Numbered from the stretch's first letter, positions 1-8,622 are shown. The stretch: DNA of 64,000 nucleotides from Paenibacillus caseinilyticus (GCF_027533645.1 NZ_JAQAGY010000025.1:38856-102855); one strand, 5' to 3'. A program made the numbers and translations. The notes: generated from the sequence alone by a model not told the origin.

Positions 1-290
1 AGCAGTAGGGCGAACCGGTGTACAGAGAGCTGCGGGGTGGTGCGACGCAGTCAGCGGCCGTTTGAACACTCGCCCGGAAGCGGCGGAATCGAGAAGGGTT
101 AGACAGGGGGGGATGCCCGCTGCTGCCAAGGTAGATTCCGACGGATGCCCACCGTTAACGGGGCCTCGAGGTGGAGTTCGATGATGCCCGGCAAGCCAGT
201 ATGGCTCCGGCGCAAGAACTCAAAAAGAGTGGTACCGCGGCAGGGCATCGAGCCCGTCGTCTCTTAGGTTTAAGAGGCGACGGGCTTTTT
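1..290 (+). promoter_or_regulatory. T-box leader RNA of leuA (5' end cut by window)
   Basis: A T-box riboswitch senses uncharged tRNA and lets transcription read into the biosynthetic gene. The AGTA (4-7) and GAA (64-66) elements that form the specifier-loop S-turn are visible. CTC at 69-71 sits where the specifier codon is expected and reads Leu. The conserved T-box AGAGTGGTACCGCGG is at 226-240 and is followed at once by the terminator at 251-290. The gene downstream is a 2-isopropylmalate synthase, which agrees with leucine control. The first strand of stem I and the promoter lie before the window. The specifier call is by position only; the class is clear. Confidence 0.93.
251..290 (+). 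terminator. T-box-controlled intrinsic terminator
   Basis: A long GC-rich hairpin (arms 251-266 and 271-286, one mismatch) runs into a T tract at 286-290. It lies directly after the conserved T-box, so the antiterminator formed by 226-240 would compete with its 5' arm. Confidence 0.9.
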
Positions 291-381
291 GATATATCAT
301 CATGTGCATTCTCGCCGGGCTCTCGGCTGGCATCAGGACAAGGGAAGAGCCCATACACTATATTTTGGGAGGCAAATAAAC

Positions 382-1932
382 ATGAGAAAAATCACGATTT
401 TCGACACGACTTTGAGAGACGGGGAGCAGGCGCCGGGAGCGACACTCACGCCGCAGCAGAAGATCGTCATTGCCAGACAGCTGGCGAGCCAAGGGGTAGA
501 TGTCATCGAACCGGGCTTTCCGATTTCGAGCCCAGGGGACTTTGCCGCCGTGGAGCAGATCTCGAGGGAAGTGACCGGTGTGGAGATCTGCGGCTTCGCC
601 CGGGCGGTGAAAGAGGATATCGACGCGGCTGTCCAAGCGACCCGGGATGCGGAACGCCGCCGCCTGCACATGTTCCTCTCCTCCTCCAACATCCATCTGG
701 ACTTCCAGCTGCGCAAGTCCCGCGAACAGGTCATCGCGATGGCCCGGGAGATGGTAGCTTACGGCAGGCAGTTCGTGGACCGCTTCGAATTCTCCCCGAT
801 GGATGCGACAAGGACTGGAGACGAATTCCTGTTCGAAATGATCGAGGCAGTGATTGCCGAGGGAGCGACGATCATTAACATCCCGGATACAGTGGGCTAT
901 GCGCTGCCGGATGAATACGGGGCGATGTTCACCCGTGTAATGAAGAACGTGCGCGGCAGCGACCGGGTGGAGTTCAGTGCCCACTGCCACAACGATCTGG
1001 GGCTGGCTGTAGCGAACTCGCTGGCTGCGATTAAAGCGGGTGTAAGCCAGGTGGAAGTGACGGTGAACGGCGTCGGGGAACGTGCGGGCAACTGCTCGAT
1101 GGAGGAGCTCGTGATGGCACTGGAAACCAGAGGCCAGGCAATGGGTGCCACGACAGGCATCCGCACGGAAGAAATCTTCACCACCTCCCAAATGGTCTCC
1201 CGAGCGATGAGCTTCCCGATCGCCTTCAACAAACCGGTCGTCGGGCGCAACGCCTTCCAGCATGAGGCGGGAATCCATCAGGACGGTCTGCTCAAGAACC
1301 GGAATACGTATGAAATTATGGATCCTGAGCGTCTGGGTGTACCACGCAGCATGATCATTCTCGGCAAGCATTCCGGCCGCCACGCGATCCGGCACCGGGT
1401 GAGCGAGCTGGGAGTGGAGTTGACCGACGAACAGATGGAGGGCTTCTATGCTTCCTTCAAAGCGCTCGCCGATGCCCAGAAAGTCGTGCATGACCACCAG
1501 CTCCTGCAGCTGATTGGGGACACAGTGAACCGGGTAATGGAACCTTACACCCTGGTATCCACCCAGCTCGTCACCGGCACGGCGGGTCACCGTGTGGCCT
1601 CCTGCACGATCCGCAGCGAAGCTACCGGGGAAGAGAAGACCTATACGGGCACGGGGGAAGGGCCTGTCGAAGCGGTCGTAGCAGGCATCAAGCAGGCGCT
1701 GCCGTTCGCCGTCGAATTCGCCGATCTCGAGCTGTACTCCTTATCCTCCGGCGAAGAAGCGAGCGGGGAAGCCATCGTCACCGTTCGCAGGGATGGAGCC
1801 TCTTACCGGGGCATTGCCTCCCACCGGGATATTCTGATGGCCGCAGCCCACGCCTTCATGGCCGCATGCAATCAAGCGGCGGGCGAAGGAGCGGAGGGGG
1901 CTGTGGTCAGGGAAGAGGAGAAGATCTCCTAA
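382..1932 (+). CDS. leuA: 2-isopropylmalate synthase LeuA
   Basis: It condenses acetyl-CoA with 2-oxoisovalerate, the first committed step of leucine synthesis. The 516-residue protein has the usual bacterial length. The DRE-TIM barrel opens with DTTLRDGEQ (residues 8-16); metal-binding HCHND, the NGVGERAGNC loop and GRNAFQHEAGIHQDG follow. The C-terminal third, from about residue 390, is the LeuA dimer/allosteric domain for leucine feedback. The ATG at 382 follows GGGAGGC by eight bases, and earlier in-frame codons lie inside the leader. The gene stands alone, without leuBCD or ilv genes. Control should be by the T-box upstream plus feedback inhibition. Confidence 0.95.
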   Translation: MRKITIFDTTLRDGEQAPGATLTPQQKIVIARQLASQGVDVIEPGFPISSPGDFAAVEQISREVTGVEICGFARAVKEDIDAAVQATRDAERRRLHMFLSSSNIHLDFQLRKSREQVIAMAREMVAYGRQFVDRFEFSPMDATRTGDEFLFEMIEAVIAEGATIINIPDTVGYALPDEYGAMFTRVMKNVRGSDRVEFSAHCHNDLGLAVANSLAAIKAGVSQVEVTVNGVGERAGNCSMEELVMALETRGQAMGATTGIRTEEIFTTSQMVSRAMSFPIAFNKPVVGRNAFQHEAGIHQDGLLKNRNTYEIMDPERLGVPRSMIILGKHSGRHAIRHRVSELGVELTDEQMEGFYASFKALADAQKVVHDHQLLQLIGDTVNRVMEPYTLVSTQLVTGTAGHRVASCTIRSEATGEEKTYTGTGEGPVEAVVAGIKQALPFAVEFADLELYSLSSGEEASGEAIVTVRRDGASYRGIASHRDILMAAAHAFMAACNQAAGEGAEGAVVREEEKIS

Positions 1933-1990
1933 CCGGCTGGCCGGCTAAGCGTCCGAAACCGATCCTTAACGTACTAAACCACTGGAAAAA

Positions 1991-2021
1991 GGGGCTGTGG
2001 ATACCAGTTATCCACAGCCCC
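1991..2021. repeat. Perfect 13-bp inverted repeat built from two DnaA boxes
   Basis: Arms 1991-2003 and 2009-2021 are perfectly complementary with a 5-base loop. Each arm holds a DnaA-box core (TGTGGATA / TATCCACA) flanked by GGGGC/GCCCC. It lies 58 bases after leuA and could stop transcription, but no T tract follows, so a protein-binding role inside the DnaA-box cluster fits better. Confidence 0.8.
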
Positions 2022-2344
2022 TGTGTATAGTGTGGGTAAGTTTAAAAAACGCTGCTATCGTGCGGTTTTTGCAAGCTGACTTTTTTGCGGCACGCGTGGA
2101 TAAGTTTTCATGGTTAATCTGTGCATAATGTGGATAACCCTGTGGATGCAGAGGAGAATGCCCGATAACATCAATTAAAACGACAATTTTCTCTGTGGAT
2201 AAGGGTGTGGATAGGCAGTTTCTTTTTCTGGAACTCCTTGTGAAATTGTAAGCGAATACATTAATCGGTGGATAATTCTCCCGCTGATTTCTTGGATTGT
2301 GGACAAGCAGCCGAAAAAAACGAAGTGATTCGAGTCTATCCACA
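1996..2344. promoter_or_regulatory. DnaA-box cluster (11 boxes in 350 bp)
   Basis: Against the consensus TGTGGATAA/TTATCCACA, three perfect boxes (2008-2016 reverse, 2129-2137, 2194-2202) and eight with one mismatch (1996-2004, 2031-2039, 2095-2103, 2120-2128, 2206-2214, 2269-2277, 2298-2306, 2336-2344 reverse) are present, nine of the eleven in one orientation. Two imperfect ones (2022-2030, 2141-2149) add to them. There is no dnaA, dnaN or DnaA-trio-plus-unwinding arrangement here, so this is not oriC. In B. subtilis a DnaA-box cluster lies in the gcp-ydiF intergenic region; a ydiF homologue is the second gene to the right here. The likely role is DnaA titration or local gene control. No gene is seen in 1933-2396. 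Confidence 0.85.
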
Positions 2345-2396
2345 GGGGTGATATAAATACAAGGCGTCATACCGTTGAAAAAGGAGGGTGAACCCT

Positions 2397-3224
2397 GTGC
2401 TGAATCGATTTCGGTTGAATCCAAGCGACGAGGTCCGGCTTTCTTCCTTTGACCCCGAGGAGACTGGAGGCATCGAGAGCAAAGAGCAGATTCGCCAAGA
2501 ATATGAAGAACTTCAGCAACGACTCAAGGATTCGCAGGACAAGCTATATGCGGGAAAAACGCATGCAGTGCTGATCATCTTCCAAGGGATGGACTGCAGC
2601 GGCAAGGACGGCGTCATCAAGAAGGTGCTGTCGAATCTCAATCCGCAGGGATTCCGGGCGGAGAGCTTCAAGAAACCGACCGCCGACGAAGCGGCTCACG
2701 ACTTTCTGTGGCGTACCCACAAGGTCATGCCGGCCAAAGGCTACATGGCCGCGTTCAACCGCTCCTACTATGAAGATGTCCTGATTACTCGGGTTCACGG
2801 ACTGATTCCGGATGAAGAAGCGGACCGGCGGCTCGATCATATCCGCCATTTCGAGGCGCTGCTGCTGGACAATAATGTATTGATTATCAAAATCTTTTTA
2901 CATATCTCGCCCGAGTTCCAGCTCGGTAAAATCCGGGAGCGGCTGGAGAATCCGGAGAAGCTCTGGAAATTCGATATGAGCGATCTACAGGAACGCAGAT
3001 ACTGGGAAGAGTACCGCCAAGCGTATGAGGTGGCGCTGGCCCGCACCGCAAAAAAGCGCAGTCCCTGGTACGTCGTTCCCGCCAACAAGCGTTGGTTTCG
3101 CGACTACCTGGTGCTGCGCATAGTGGTGGAGGAGCTGGAGAAGCTGCCCTTGGCATATCCGACCCCGGAGATCGACCTCGCCGGATTGTTCGACGACCGA
3201 AACGACCGCCGGCCGGAGGCATAA
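2397..3224 (+). CDS. Polyphosphate kinase 2 family (polyP:nucleotide phosphotransferase)
   Basis: PPK2 enzymes move phosphate between polyphosphate and nucleotides. The Walker A loop GMDCSGKDG (about residues 64-72), the FNRSYYEDVL motif with Walker-B-like function, the lid region with RERLENPEKLWKF, and the C-terminal SPWYVVPANKRWFRDY block are all typical of single-domain class I/III PPK2. The 275-residue length also fits. GTG at 2397 is chosen because AAGGAGG at 2381-2387 then has a 9-base spacing; the in-frame GTG at 2388 touches the ribosome site. The DnaA-box cluster is immediately upstream and may overlap the promoter. Substrate preference (ADP or AMP, direction) cannot be read from sequence. 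Confidence 0.9.
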   Translation: MLNRFRLNPSDEVRLSSFDPEETGGIESKEQIRQEYEELQQRLKDSQDKLYAGKTHAVLIIFQGMDCSGKDGVIKKVLSNLNPQGFRAESFKKPTADEAAHDFLWRTHKVMPAKGYMAAFNRSYYEDVLITRVHGLIPDEEADRRLDHIRHFEALLLDNNVLIIKIFLHISPEFQLGKIRERLENPEKLWKFDMSDLQERRYWEEYRQAYEVALARTAKKRSPWYVVPANKRWFRDYLVLRIVVEELEKLPLAYPTPEIDLAGLFDDRNDRRPEA

Positions 3225-3246
3225 CGTAGGGGGGGATGCGGCAGAG

Positions 3247-5193
3247 TTATTCCGCCAATCCCTCCCACTCTTCATAGCAGGCGGTCAGCTGCGCGCGCTT
3301 TTCTTCGAGAAGCGCGTTTTTTTGCTGCACCAGCACGTAATCGTTGTAGATCTCAGGCAGCGTCAGCTCCGCTTCGACCTCGCCGATCTCCCCCTCGAGC
3401 TGCGCGATCTGCCCTTCGAGCTGCTCGAGACGGCGCAGCCGGGAGCGCTCTTCGCGCTTCGCCGCCTTGCCGGCTTCGTATCCGCCGCTCTTCGCGGTGT
3501 CTTCCGCTTCGGCCGCCTGACCGGTTTTGGCGCGGGCCGCCGCTTCCTTCGCCAGACGCTCCTGCTCCATCTCCGCGAGTTCCTGCTTCTTCTCGGTATA
3601 ATCGTCGTAGTTCCCCAGAAACCCGGTCACCCCGTCCGGTGCCAGCTCGAGCATGCTCTCGGCCATCTTGTTCAGGAAGTACCGGTCATGGGAGATGAAC
3701 AGCAGGGTGCCTTCGTAGTCGATCAGGGCGGACTCCAGCACTTCCTTGCTGTACAAGTCGAGATGGTTCGTCGGCTCGTCGAGGATGAGGACGTTGGCCC
3801 GGAGCAGCATCAGTTTGGCCAGGGCTACCCGTGCTTTCTCCCCGCCACTGAGCGATCCGACCTTCTTGAATACATCTTCGCCGCTGAACAGGAACGATCC
3901 CAGCACCGTCCGTACTCGGGCTTCCTCCAGGTGGGGATATTCGTTCCACAGCTCTTCCAGGACGCTGTTGTGGGGATTGAGGCCGGTCTGTTCCTGATCG
4001 TAATAGCCGATCTTCACATTGGCCCCCCAAGTGAACGAGCCGCGATCCGGCGCGTGCTGGCCGATCAGCGTCTTGAGCAGCGTCGACTTGCCGACGCCGT
4101 TCGGGCCGATGAGGGCGGCCGTATCGCCGCGGCGCAGCTGGAACGTTACGTTCCGGATGAGCGGATGGGTGCCGTCGTACGACACGGCTACGCCGCGCAC
4201 ATCAAGCACTTCACGCCCGGACGTCGAGTCGACTTCGAACGAGAAGCTGGCCCGCTTGAGGTCCCCGAGAGGCTTGTCGATCCGCTCGATCTTCTCAAGC
4301 GCCTTGCGCCGACTTTGCGCCCGTTTGGTCGTGGAGGCCCGGACGATGTTGCGCTGGACGAATTCTTCCATCTTCGCAATCTCATCCTGCTGCTTCTCGT
4401 ACTGCTTCAGCTGGATCTCGTAATCGGCTTCCTTGAGTTCGACGTAGCGGGTGTAGTTGCCGGTATAGCGCCGTGAGGCGGTCCGTTCGATCTCGTAGAT
4501 CGCATCGACCAGCGCATCGAGGAAGTACCGGTCATGGGACACGACGAGGATGGCGCCGGAGTAAGAGCGGAGATACTGCTCCAGCCAAGTCAGCGTGGCA
4601 ATGTCGAGATGGTTCGTCGGCTCGTCGAGCAGGAGCAGGTCGGGCGCTTCGAGGAGCATCTTGGCGAGGGCGAGGCGCGTCTTCTGGCCGCCGCTCAGCG
4701 CCTGTACCGGGGTGGACGGATCCATGCTTCCGAAACCCATGCCGTTCAGGATCCCGCGGATCTTCGCTTCGATCTCGTAGCCTCCGCGTTCGCGGAACAG
4801 GTCCGACAGCTCGGCATAGCGCTTCATCGTCTCCTCGGTCTTCTTCTCGTCGGCGAGCACCGAGGCATCGGACATGAGCGTCTCGAGCCGGCGCAGCTCG
4901 CCTTCGGTCTCCAGGAGGTCCGAGAAGACGCCGAGGAGCTCATTCCACATCGAGCGATCGGAATGCAGCCCGCTGTTCTGTTTGAGATAGCCGATCTTGG
5001 TCTCTTTGCTTTTATAGATCTGGCCCTCGTCAAAAGAGAGCTCGCCCGCAATAATCTGCAGCAGCGTCGACTTGCCCGCCCCGTTGACGCCCACGAGCCC
5101 GATTCTCTCCCTAGCCTCGATTTGCAGCGTTATATTGGAAAGCACGGTATTGACCCCGTAGCTTTTGGTGATACCCGATACTTGAAGCAGCAT
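3247..5193 (-). CDS. ydiF: ABC-F family ATPase, YdiF-like
   Basis: ABC-F proteins bind the ribosome and act in translation or antibiotic protection; they have no membrane domain. Two ATPase domains are complete: GVNGAGKST, LSGGQKTRLALAKM and LLLDEPTNHLD in the first, and GPNGVGKST, LSGGEKARVALAKL and LILDEPTNHLD in the second. The charged inter-domain linker and a C-terminal coiled coil rich in Glu, Arg and Leu (last 90 or so residues) match YdiF. ATG at 5193 lies 10 bases from GGGAGG; a TTG at 5202 is too close to it. The gene converges on the PPK2 gene with 22 bases between. Synteny with B. subtilis ydiF is supported by moaC, tat and gro genes on the other side. Confidence 0.92.
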   Translation of the reverse strand: MLLQVSGITKSYGVNTVLSNITLQIEARERIGLVGVNGAGKSTLLQIIAGELSFDEGQIYKSKETKIGYLKQNSGLHSDRSMWNELLGVFSDLLETEGELRRLETLMSDASVLADEKKTEETMKRYAELSDLFRERGGYEIEAKIRGILNGMGFGSMDPSTPVQALSGGQKTRLALAKMLLEAPDLLLLDEPTNHLDIATLTWLEQYLRSYSGAILVVSHDRYFLDALVDAIYEIERTASRRYTGNYTRYVELKEADYEIQLKQYEKQQDEIAKMEEFVQRNIVRASTTKRAQSRRKALEKIERIDKPLGDLKRASFSFEVDSTSGREVLDVRGVAVSYDGTHPLIRNVTFQLRRGDTAALIGPNGVGKSTLLKTLIGQHAPDRGSFTWGANVKIGYYDQEQTGLNPHNSVLEELWNEYPHLEEARVRTVLGSFLFSGEDVFKKVGSLSGGEKARVALAKLMLLRANVLILDEPTNHLDLYSKEVLESALIDYEGTLLFISHDRYFLNKMAESMLELAPDGVTGFLGNYDDYTEKKQELAEMEQERLAKEAAARAKTGQAAEAEDTAKSGGYEAGKAAKREERSRLRRLEQLEGQIAQLEGEIGEVEAELTLPEIYNDYVLVQQKNALLEEKRAQLTACYEEWEGLAE

Positions 5194-5451
5194 GATGGAC
5201 AAGCCTCCCGAACCCCGAAATAATCTGTGATATTAGATGAAGAAGCCTTGCGGCCCTTCCGGATGACCTTCTGTTCCCTAATTGAAATGATATTGAAATG
5301 GTGCCGTTGACCTTAAAGTAGTGTAGCATATTCACGCCCCGCTGTGCATGCCTTCCGTTAACCTGGGGAAGACGGTCCCTTTCCGGAAAGCGCCTTTGCG
5401 GACTGCCATCAGCCGGGAGATAGGGGAAAGGCTGTTTTTATTTTCATGTTG

Positions 5452-5460
5452 TGTTAGAAT
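5452..5460 (+). promoter_or_regulatory. Possible extended -10 promoter of yqgN
   Basis: TGTTAGAAT is an extended -10 element 42 bases before the yqgN start; the -35 region is poor. The 309-base divergent space 5194-5502 must also hold the ydiF promoter, but I cannot place that one with confidence and see no gene there. Confidence 0.35.
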
Positions 5461-5502
5461 GTTGGTATTCCAGAATTGAACCGCTAAAGAGAGGCCGCCC
5501 TC

Positions 5503-6138
5503 ATGAATATAAAAGAGAGAAAAATCGAGCTTCGCCGCCAAGCGGAAGCCGTTCGGTCTGCCCTGACAGAGGACGAGCGCAAGGGAAAATCCGCTGTGAT
5601 CAGCGCCAAGGTGATCTCACGCCTGGAGGAGCTGCTGCTCCCGGATCCGTCCGTGCGCCGGCGTCCTACGCTTTTCACTTATATGCCCGTGAAGACGGAA
5701 GTCGATGTGACTCCGGTACTTGAAGCCTGTTGGAAGCGTCATTGGCGCGTGGTCGTCCCCAAGGTGTTCGCTGCCCACAAGCAGCTCAAGCTGTACGAGG
5801 TACGATCTTATGCGGACCTCGAACGGGGAACCTGGGGGATCCGCGAGCCGGTGGCCAAAGCCCAGCAGCTGATGGATATCCGGCAGATTGATGTTGCGCT
5901 CGTGCCTGGACTTGCCTTTGATTTAAGCATGGGCCGTCTAGGCTACGGAGGCGGGTTCTATGACCGCTTCATGCAGCAGTATGTGCGTACGGGATTGCCG
6001 AAGCCTTATATTATTGCCGCATCGTTCGATGAGCAGCTGATTCCCGAGGTCCCGATGGGTCTCTTCGATTTCCGGATCAACGAGCTCATTACCGAGACGA
6101 GAACGGTTGCCGAGGGGAGCGGGGACACGAATGGCTGA
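5503..6138 (+). CDS. yqgN: 5-formyltetrahydrofolate cyclo-ligase
   Basis: It converts 5-formyl-THF to 5,10-methenyl-THF with ATP, returning folinate to the one-carbon pool. The 211-residue protein has the basic N-terminal helix (KIELRRQAEAVRSAL), the conserved VPKV and WGIREP segments, and the C-terminal GRLGYGGGFYDRF motif that binds ATP and magnesium. Its last 8 bases overlap moaC, so the two are translationally coupled. The next genes make molybdopterin, whose synthesis starts from GTP, so the pairing may be convenience of operon structure. A second folate enzyme, PurU, lies far away at 47913. Confidence 0.93.
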   Translation: MNIKERKIELRRQAEAVRSALTEDERKGKSAVISAKVISRLEELLLPDPSVRRRPTLFTYMPVKTEVDVTPVLEACWKRHWRVVVPKVFAAHKQLKLYEVRSYADLERGTWGIREPVAKAQQLMDIRQIDVALVPGLAFDLSMGRLGYGGGFYDRFMQQYVRTGLPKPYIIAASFDEQLIPEVPMGLFDFRINELITETRTVAEGSGDTNG

Positions 6139-6637
6139 ACAGGACAAGGAGACGGGCCGCGCGGGAGCGCTGACCCACTTTGACGGCGATGGCCGTGCCA
6201 GGATGGTGGACATTTCGGCGAAGGAGGAGACGGTGCGTACCGCTACGGCGAGGACGACTGTCGCTATGCAGCCGGGGACGCTCCGGCTGATCCGGGAAGG
6301 CCAGATCGGCAAAGGCGACGTGCTCGGCGTCTCCCAAGTTGCGGCGATTATGGCCGCTAAGAAGACGTCCGACTGGATTCCGATGTGCCATCCCCTGCCG
6401 CTCACCGGTGTCGAGGTGCGTTATACCGACAACGGGGAGAGCGAACTCTATATTGAAGCGACCGTCCGCACCAAGGGGCAGACGGGCGTCGAGATGGAGG
6501 CGCTGACGGCGGTTTCGGCGGCGGCGCTGACCGTCTATGACATGTGCAAAGCGGCGGATAAAGCGATGCGCATCGGACCTACGCTGCTGCTGAGCAAGAC
6601 GGGCGGCAAGAGCGGCGACTATCAAGCGGTGTTCTAG
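6131..6637 (+). CDS. moaC: Cyclic pyranopterin monophosphate synthase MoaC
   Basis: MoaC converts 3',8-cyclo-dihydro-GTP into cyclic pyranopterin monophosphate in molybdenum-cofactor synthesis. The 168-residue protein carries LTHFDGDGRARMVDIS at the start, the active-site PMCHPLPLTGV loop, the TGVEMEALTAVS segment and YDMCKAADKAM near the end, the family hallmarks. ATG at 6131 overlaps the stop of yqgN by 8 bases and is preceded by GAGGGG. In B. subtilis moaC is followed by rex and tat genes; here rex is absent and two more Moco genes follow. Confidence 0.95.
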   Translation: MAEQDKETGRAGALTHFDGDGRARMVDISAKEETVRTATARTTVAMQPGTLRLIREGQIGKGDVLGVSQVAAIMAAKKTSDWIPMCHPLPLTGVEVRYTDNGESELYIEATVRTKGQTGVEMEALTAVSAAALTVYDMCKAADKAMRIGPTLLLSKTGGKSGDYQAVF

Positions 6638-6732
6638 GGCGGGAGTCCGGCAAGCCGTGATTGTTGATGGCGGCCTGTGCGGCTCCTCCCGTATGTATAT
6701 ATGAAATTCATAACCGGGGAAGGAGCAGGCTT

Positions 6733-7233
6733 ATGCGCTGGAAGGTGGCTATCTTGACCGCAAGCGACCGCGGATTCCGCGGGGAACGGGAAGACACGAG
6801 CGCCCAGGTGATCCGGGAGCTGATCGAAGAAGAGATCGGCGGCCAGATTATCGAATACCGTGTCGTACCGGATGAGAAAGATGAAATTATGGCCGCACTG
6901 ATCGAAATGACCGATTACTTCAAAGCCGATCTTATACTCACCACTGGCGGGACGGGGCTGGCTGCCCGCGATGTGACGCCCGAGGCGACGCTCGGGGTCA
7001 TCGACCGCCTGGCGCCGGGGTTCGCCGAAGCCATGCGCATGTCTTCGATGCAGAAGACGCCGCGCGCTATGCTCTCCCGGGCCGTATCGGGCATCCGGGG
7101 CCGGACGCTGATTCTGAATCTGCCAGGCGCGCCGAAGGGTGTGATGGAGAACTTGTCCGCGGTGATGGACCAGCTTCCTCATGCGCTTGGCATCCTGACC
7201 GGCAAGGAAGGGGACCACGGTGATGAAGCGTGA
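6733..7233 (+). CDS. moaB: Molybdopterin adenylyltransferase/MoaB-type protein
   Basis: MogA/MoaB proteins bind molybdopterin and adenylate it before metal insertion. The 166-residue sequence starts with MRWKVAILTASDRG, has TTGGTGLAARDVTPEAT (the MPT-binding loop with the invariant GGTG and the D-x-TPE) and ends with LNLPGAPKGVMENL, all typical. ATG at 6733 is set by GGAAGGAGC ten bases before it. The stop overlaps the next gene by 11 bases. MogA versus MoaB cannot be settled by eye. Confidence 0.92.
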   Translation: MRWKVAILTASDRGFRGEREDTSAQVIRELIEEEIGGQIIEYRVVPDEKDEIMAALIEMTDYFKADLILTTGGTGLAARDVTPEATLGVIDRLAPGFAEAMRMSSMQKTPRAMLSRAVSGIRGRTLILNLPGAPKGVMENLSAVMDQLPHALGILTGKEGDHGDEA

Positions 7234-8227
7234 CGACCTTCTTCAGGAAGTGGCTGTAGAGCAAGCGGTGGGCTTGATGCTGGCACACGACCTGACGCAG
7301 ATCATTCCCGGGGAGTTCAAGGGGCGTCTGTTCCGCAAGGGACATGTGATCCGCGAAGACGATATCCCAGCCCTGCTCTCGATCGGCAAGGAACATATTT
7401 ATACGATGCGGCTGAAAGATGGTATCCTGCACGAGGATGAGGCCGCCCGCCGGATGGCGGAGGCGGTCCGCAGCCCGGAGGTTACGCTAACGGATCCGCA
7501 TGAGGGCAAGATCACGCTGAAGTCCGCGATCCATGGGCTTGCGGTCATCGATAAAGCGAGGATCGATGCGATGAATGCGCTCGACGGCATCGTCATGTCG
7601 ACGATCCGTTCGCATACTCCCGTGAAGCCGGGCCAGCCGCTTATCGGCACCCGGGTGGTCCCTCTGGTGATTGAAGAGGAACGGGTGGCGGCCGTAGAGC
7701 GGATCGCCGCTTCTTCGGAGGAGCCCATTCTTCAGGTGAGGCCGTTTCGTCCTCTCCGGGCGGGCCTCATCACCACAGGCAGTGAGGTGTTCAAGGGACG
7801 GATCGAGGACAAGTTCGGTCCGGTCGTGCGGGAGAAGCTCGCCGCGTTCGGATCCGAGGTCATCGAGCAGCGGTTCGCTCCCGACGACAGCGCGGTGATT
7901 ATTCGTGAGATTCACCGATTCCTGCACGAGGACAAGGCAGAGATTATCCTGCTGACGGGAGGCATGTCCGTCGATCCCGATGACCGGACACCCGGGGCGA
8001 TTAAGGGAGCTGGAGCGGACATCGTGTCCTACGGTACTCCAATGCTCCCCGGATCGATGCTGCTCATGGGATATATCCAAGGGGTTCCCATTATGGGGCT
8101 GCCCGGCTGCGTCATGCATGATCCGTTCACCTCGTTTGATGTGCTGCTTCCCCGTATTCTTGCCGGGGAAATCATCGAACGCGCGCATATTACAGAGCTT
8201 GGGTACGGAGGGCTGCTCGGCTGTTAG
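7223..8227 (+). CDS. Molybdopterin-binding protein, short MoeA-like
   Basis: The C-terminal half is a MoCF/MogA-type molybdopterin-binding fold: AGLITTGSEVFKGRIEDKFGP, LLTGGMSVDPDDRTPGAI and GLPGCVMHDPFTSFD correspond to the binding loops. The N-terminal half (residues 1-165) does not show the usual MoeA domain I/II motifs and the protein is 334 residues instead of about 410-430. It may insert molybdenum as MoeA does or only bind MPT. ATG at 7223 has AAGGAAGGGG nine bases before it and overlaps moaB. No complete moeA lies in the window. Confidence 0.8.
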   Translation: MKRDDLLQEVAVEQAVGLMLAHDLTQIIPGEFKGRLFRKGHVIREDDIPALLSIGKEHIYTMRLKDGILHEDEAARRMAEAVRSPEVTLTDPHEGKITLKSAIHGLAVIDKARIDAMNALDGIVMSTIRSHTPVKPGQPLIGTRVVPLVIEEERVAAVERIAASSEEPILQVRPFRPLRAGLITTGSEVFKGRIEDKFGPVVREKLAAFGSEVIEQRFAPDDSAVIIREIHRFLHEDKAEIILLTGGMSVDPDDRTPGAIKGAGADIVSYGTPMLPGSMLLMGYIQGVPIMGLPGCVMHDPFTSFDVLLPRILAGEIIERAHITELGYGGLLGC

Positions 8228-8280
8228 CCGCCGGTGCAGTTGAACCGTACCCTCTAAGCATTCCATGAAGGAGCGTGCCC

Positions 8281-8622
8281 ATGCTTGGGAATATAGGCAT
8301 CAGTGAATTTCTACTCATCGCTGTGATTGCTTTGCTGTTGTTCGGACCGAGTAAGCTGCCGGAGCTTGGAAGAGCGCTGGGCAAGACGATCCGCGAATTC
8401 AAGCAGGGGACGCGCGAGCTGCTCGGCGACGACCCGGAACCCGCGCCGCGTAAGGATGTGACGCCGCAGGAACCGCCGGCCCCTGTACCGAATCAGGCTC
8501 CGGTGCAGACGCCGGCCGGAACGTCGGCTTCGCCGGAGGCATCATCCTCCGCTCAGACGGCGCCACCGCAAGCTGGGTCATCCGCGGACAGCCGTACGGA
8601 TAACCGACGGCTTCCGGACTGA
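8281..8622 (+). CDS. tatA: Sec-independent translocase subunit TatA
   Basis: TatA forms the pore-like part of the twin-arginine pathway for folded proteins. Residues 1-20 (MLGNIGISEFLLIAVIALLL) form the short membrane helix, followed by the FGPSKLPELGRALGKTIREFK hinge and amphipathic helix, written here in two overlapping parts of the family signature. The tail after residue 60 is long, Pro/Ala/Ser-rich and probably disordered, making the protein 113 residues rather than the usual 55-70. GAAGGAGC precedes the ATG by 7 bases. Moco enzymes are frequent Tat substrates, which suits the neighbours. Confidence 0.93.
   Translation: MLGNIGISEFLLIAVIALLLFGPSKLPELGRALGKTIREFKQGTRELLGDDPEPAPRKDVTPQEPPAPVPNQAPVQTPAGTSASPEASSSAQTAPPQAGSSADSRTDNRRLPD

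Noticed and set aside
1991..2021. The palindrome after leuA as a normal terminator
   Set aside because: The stem is strong, but there is no T tract, and both arms are DnaA-box cores, so I prefer a binding-site reading.
1990..2345. The DnaA-box cluster as the chromosome origin
   Set aside because: No dnaA, dnaN, rpmH or recF genes and no clear unwinding element are nearby.
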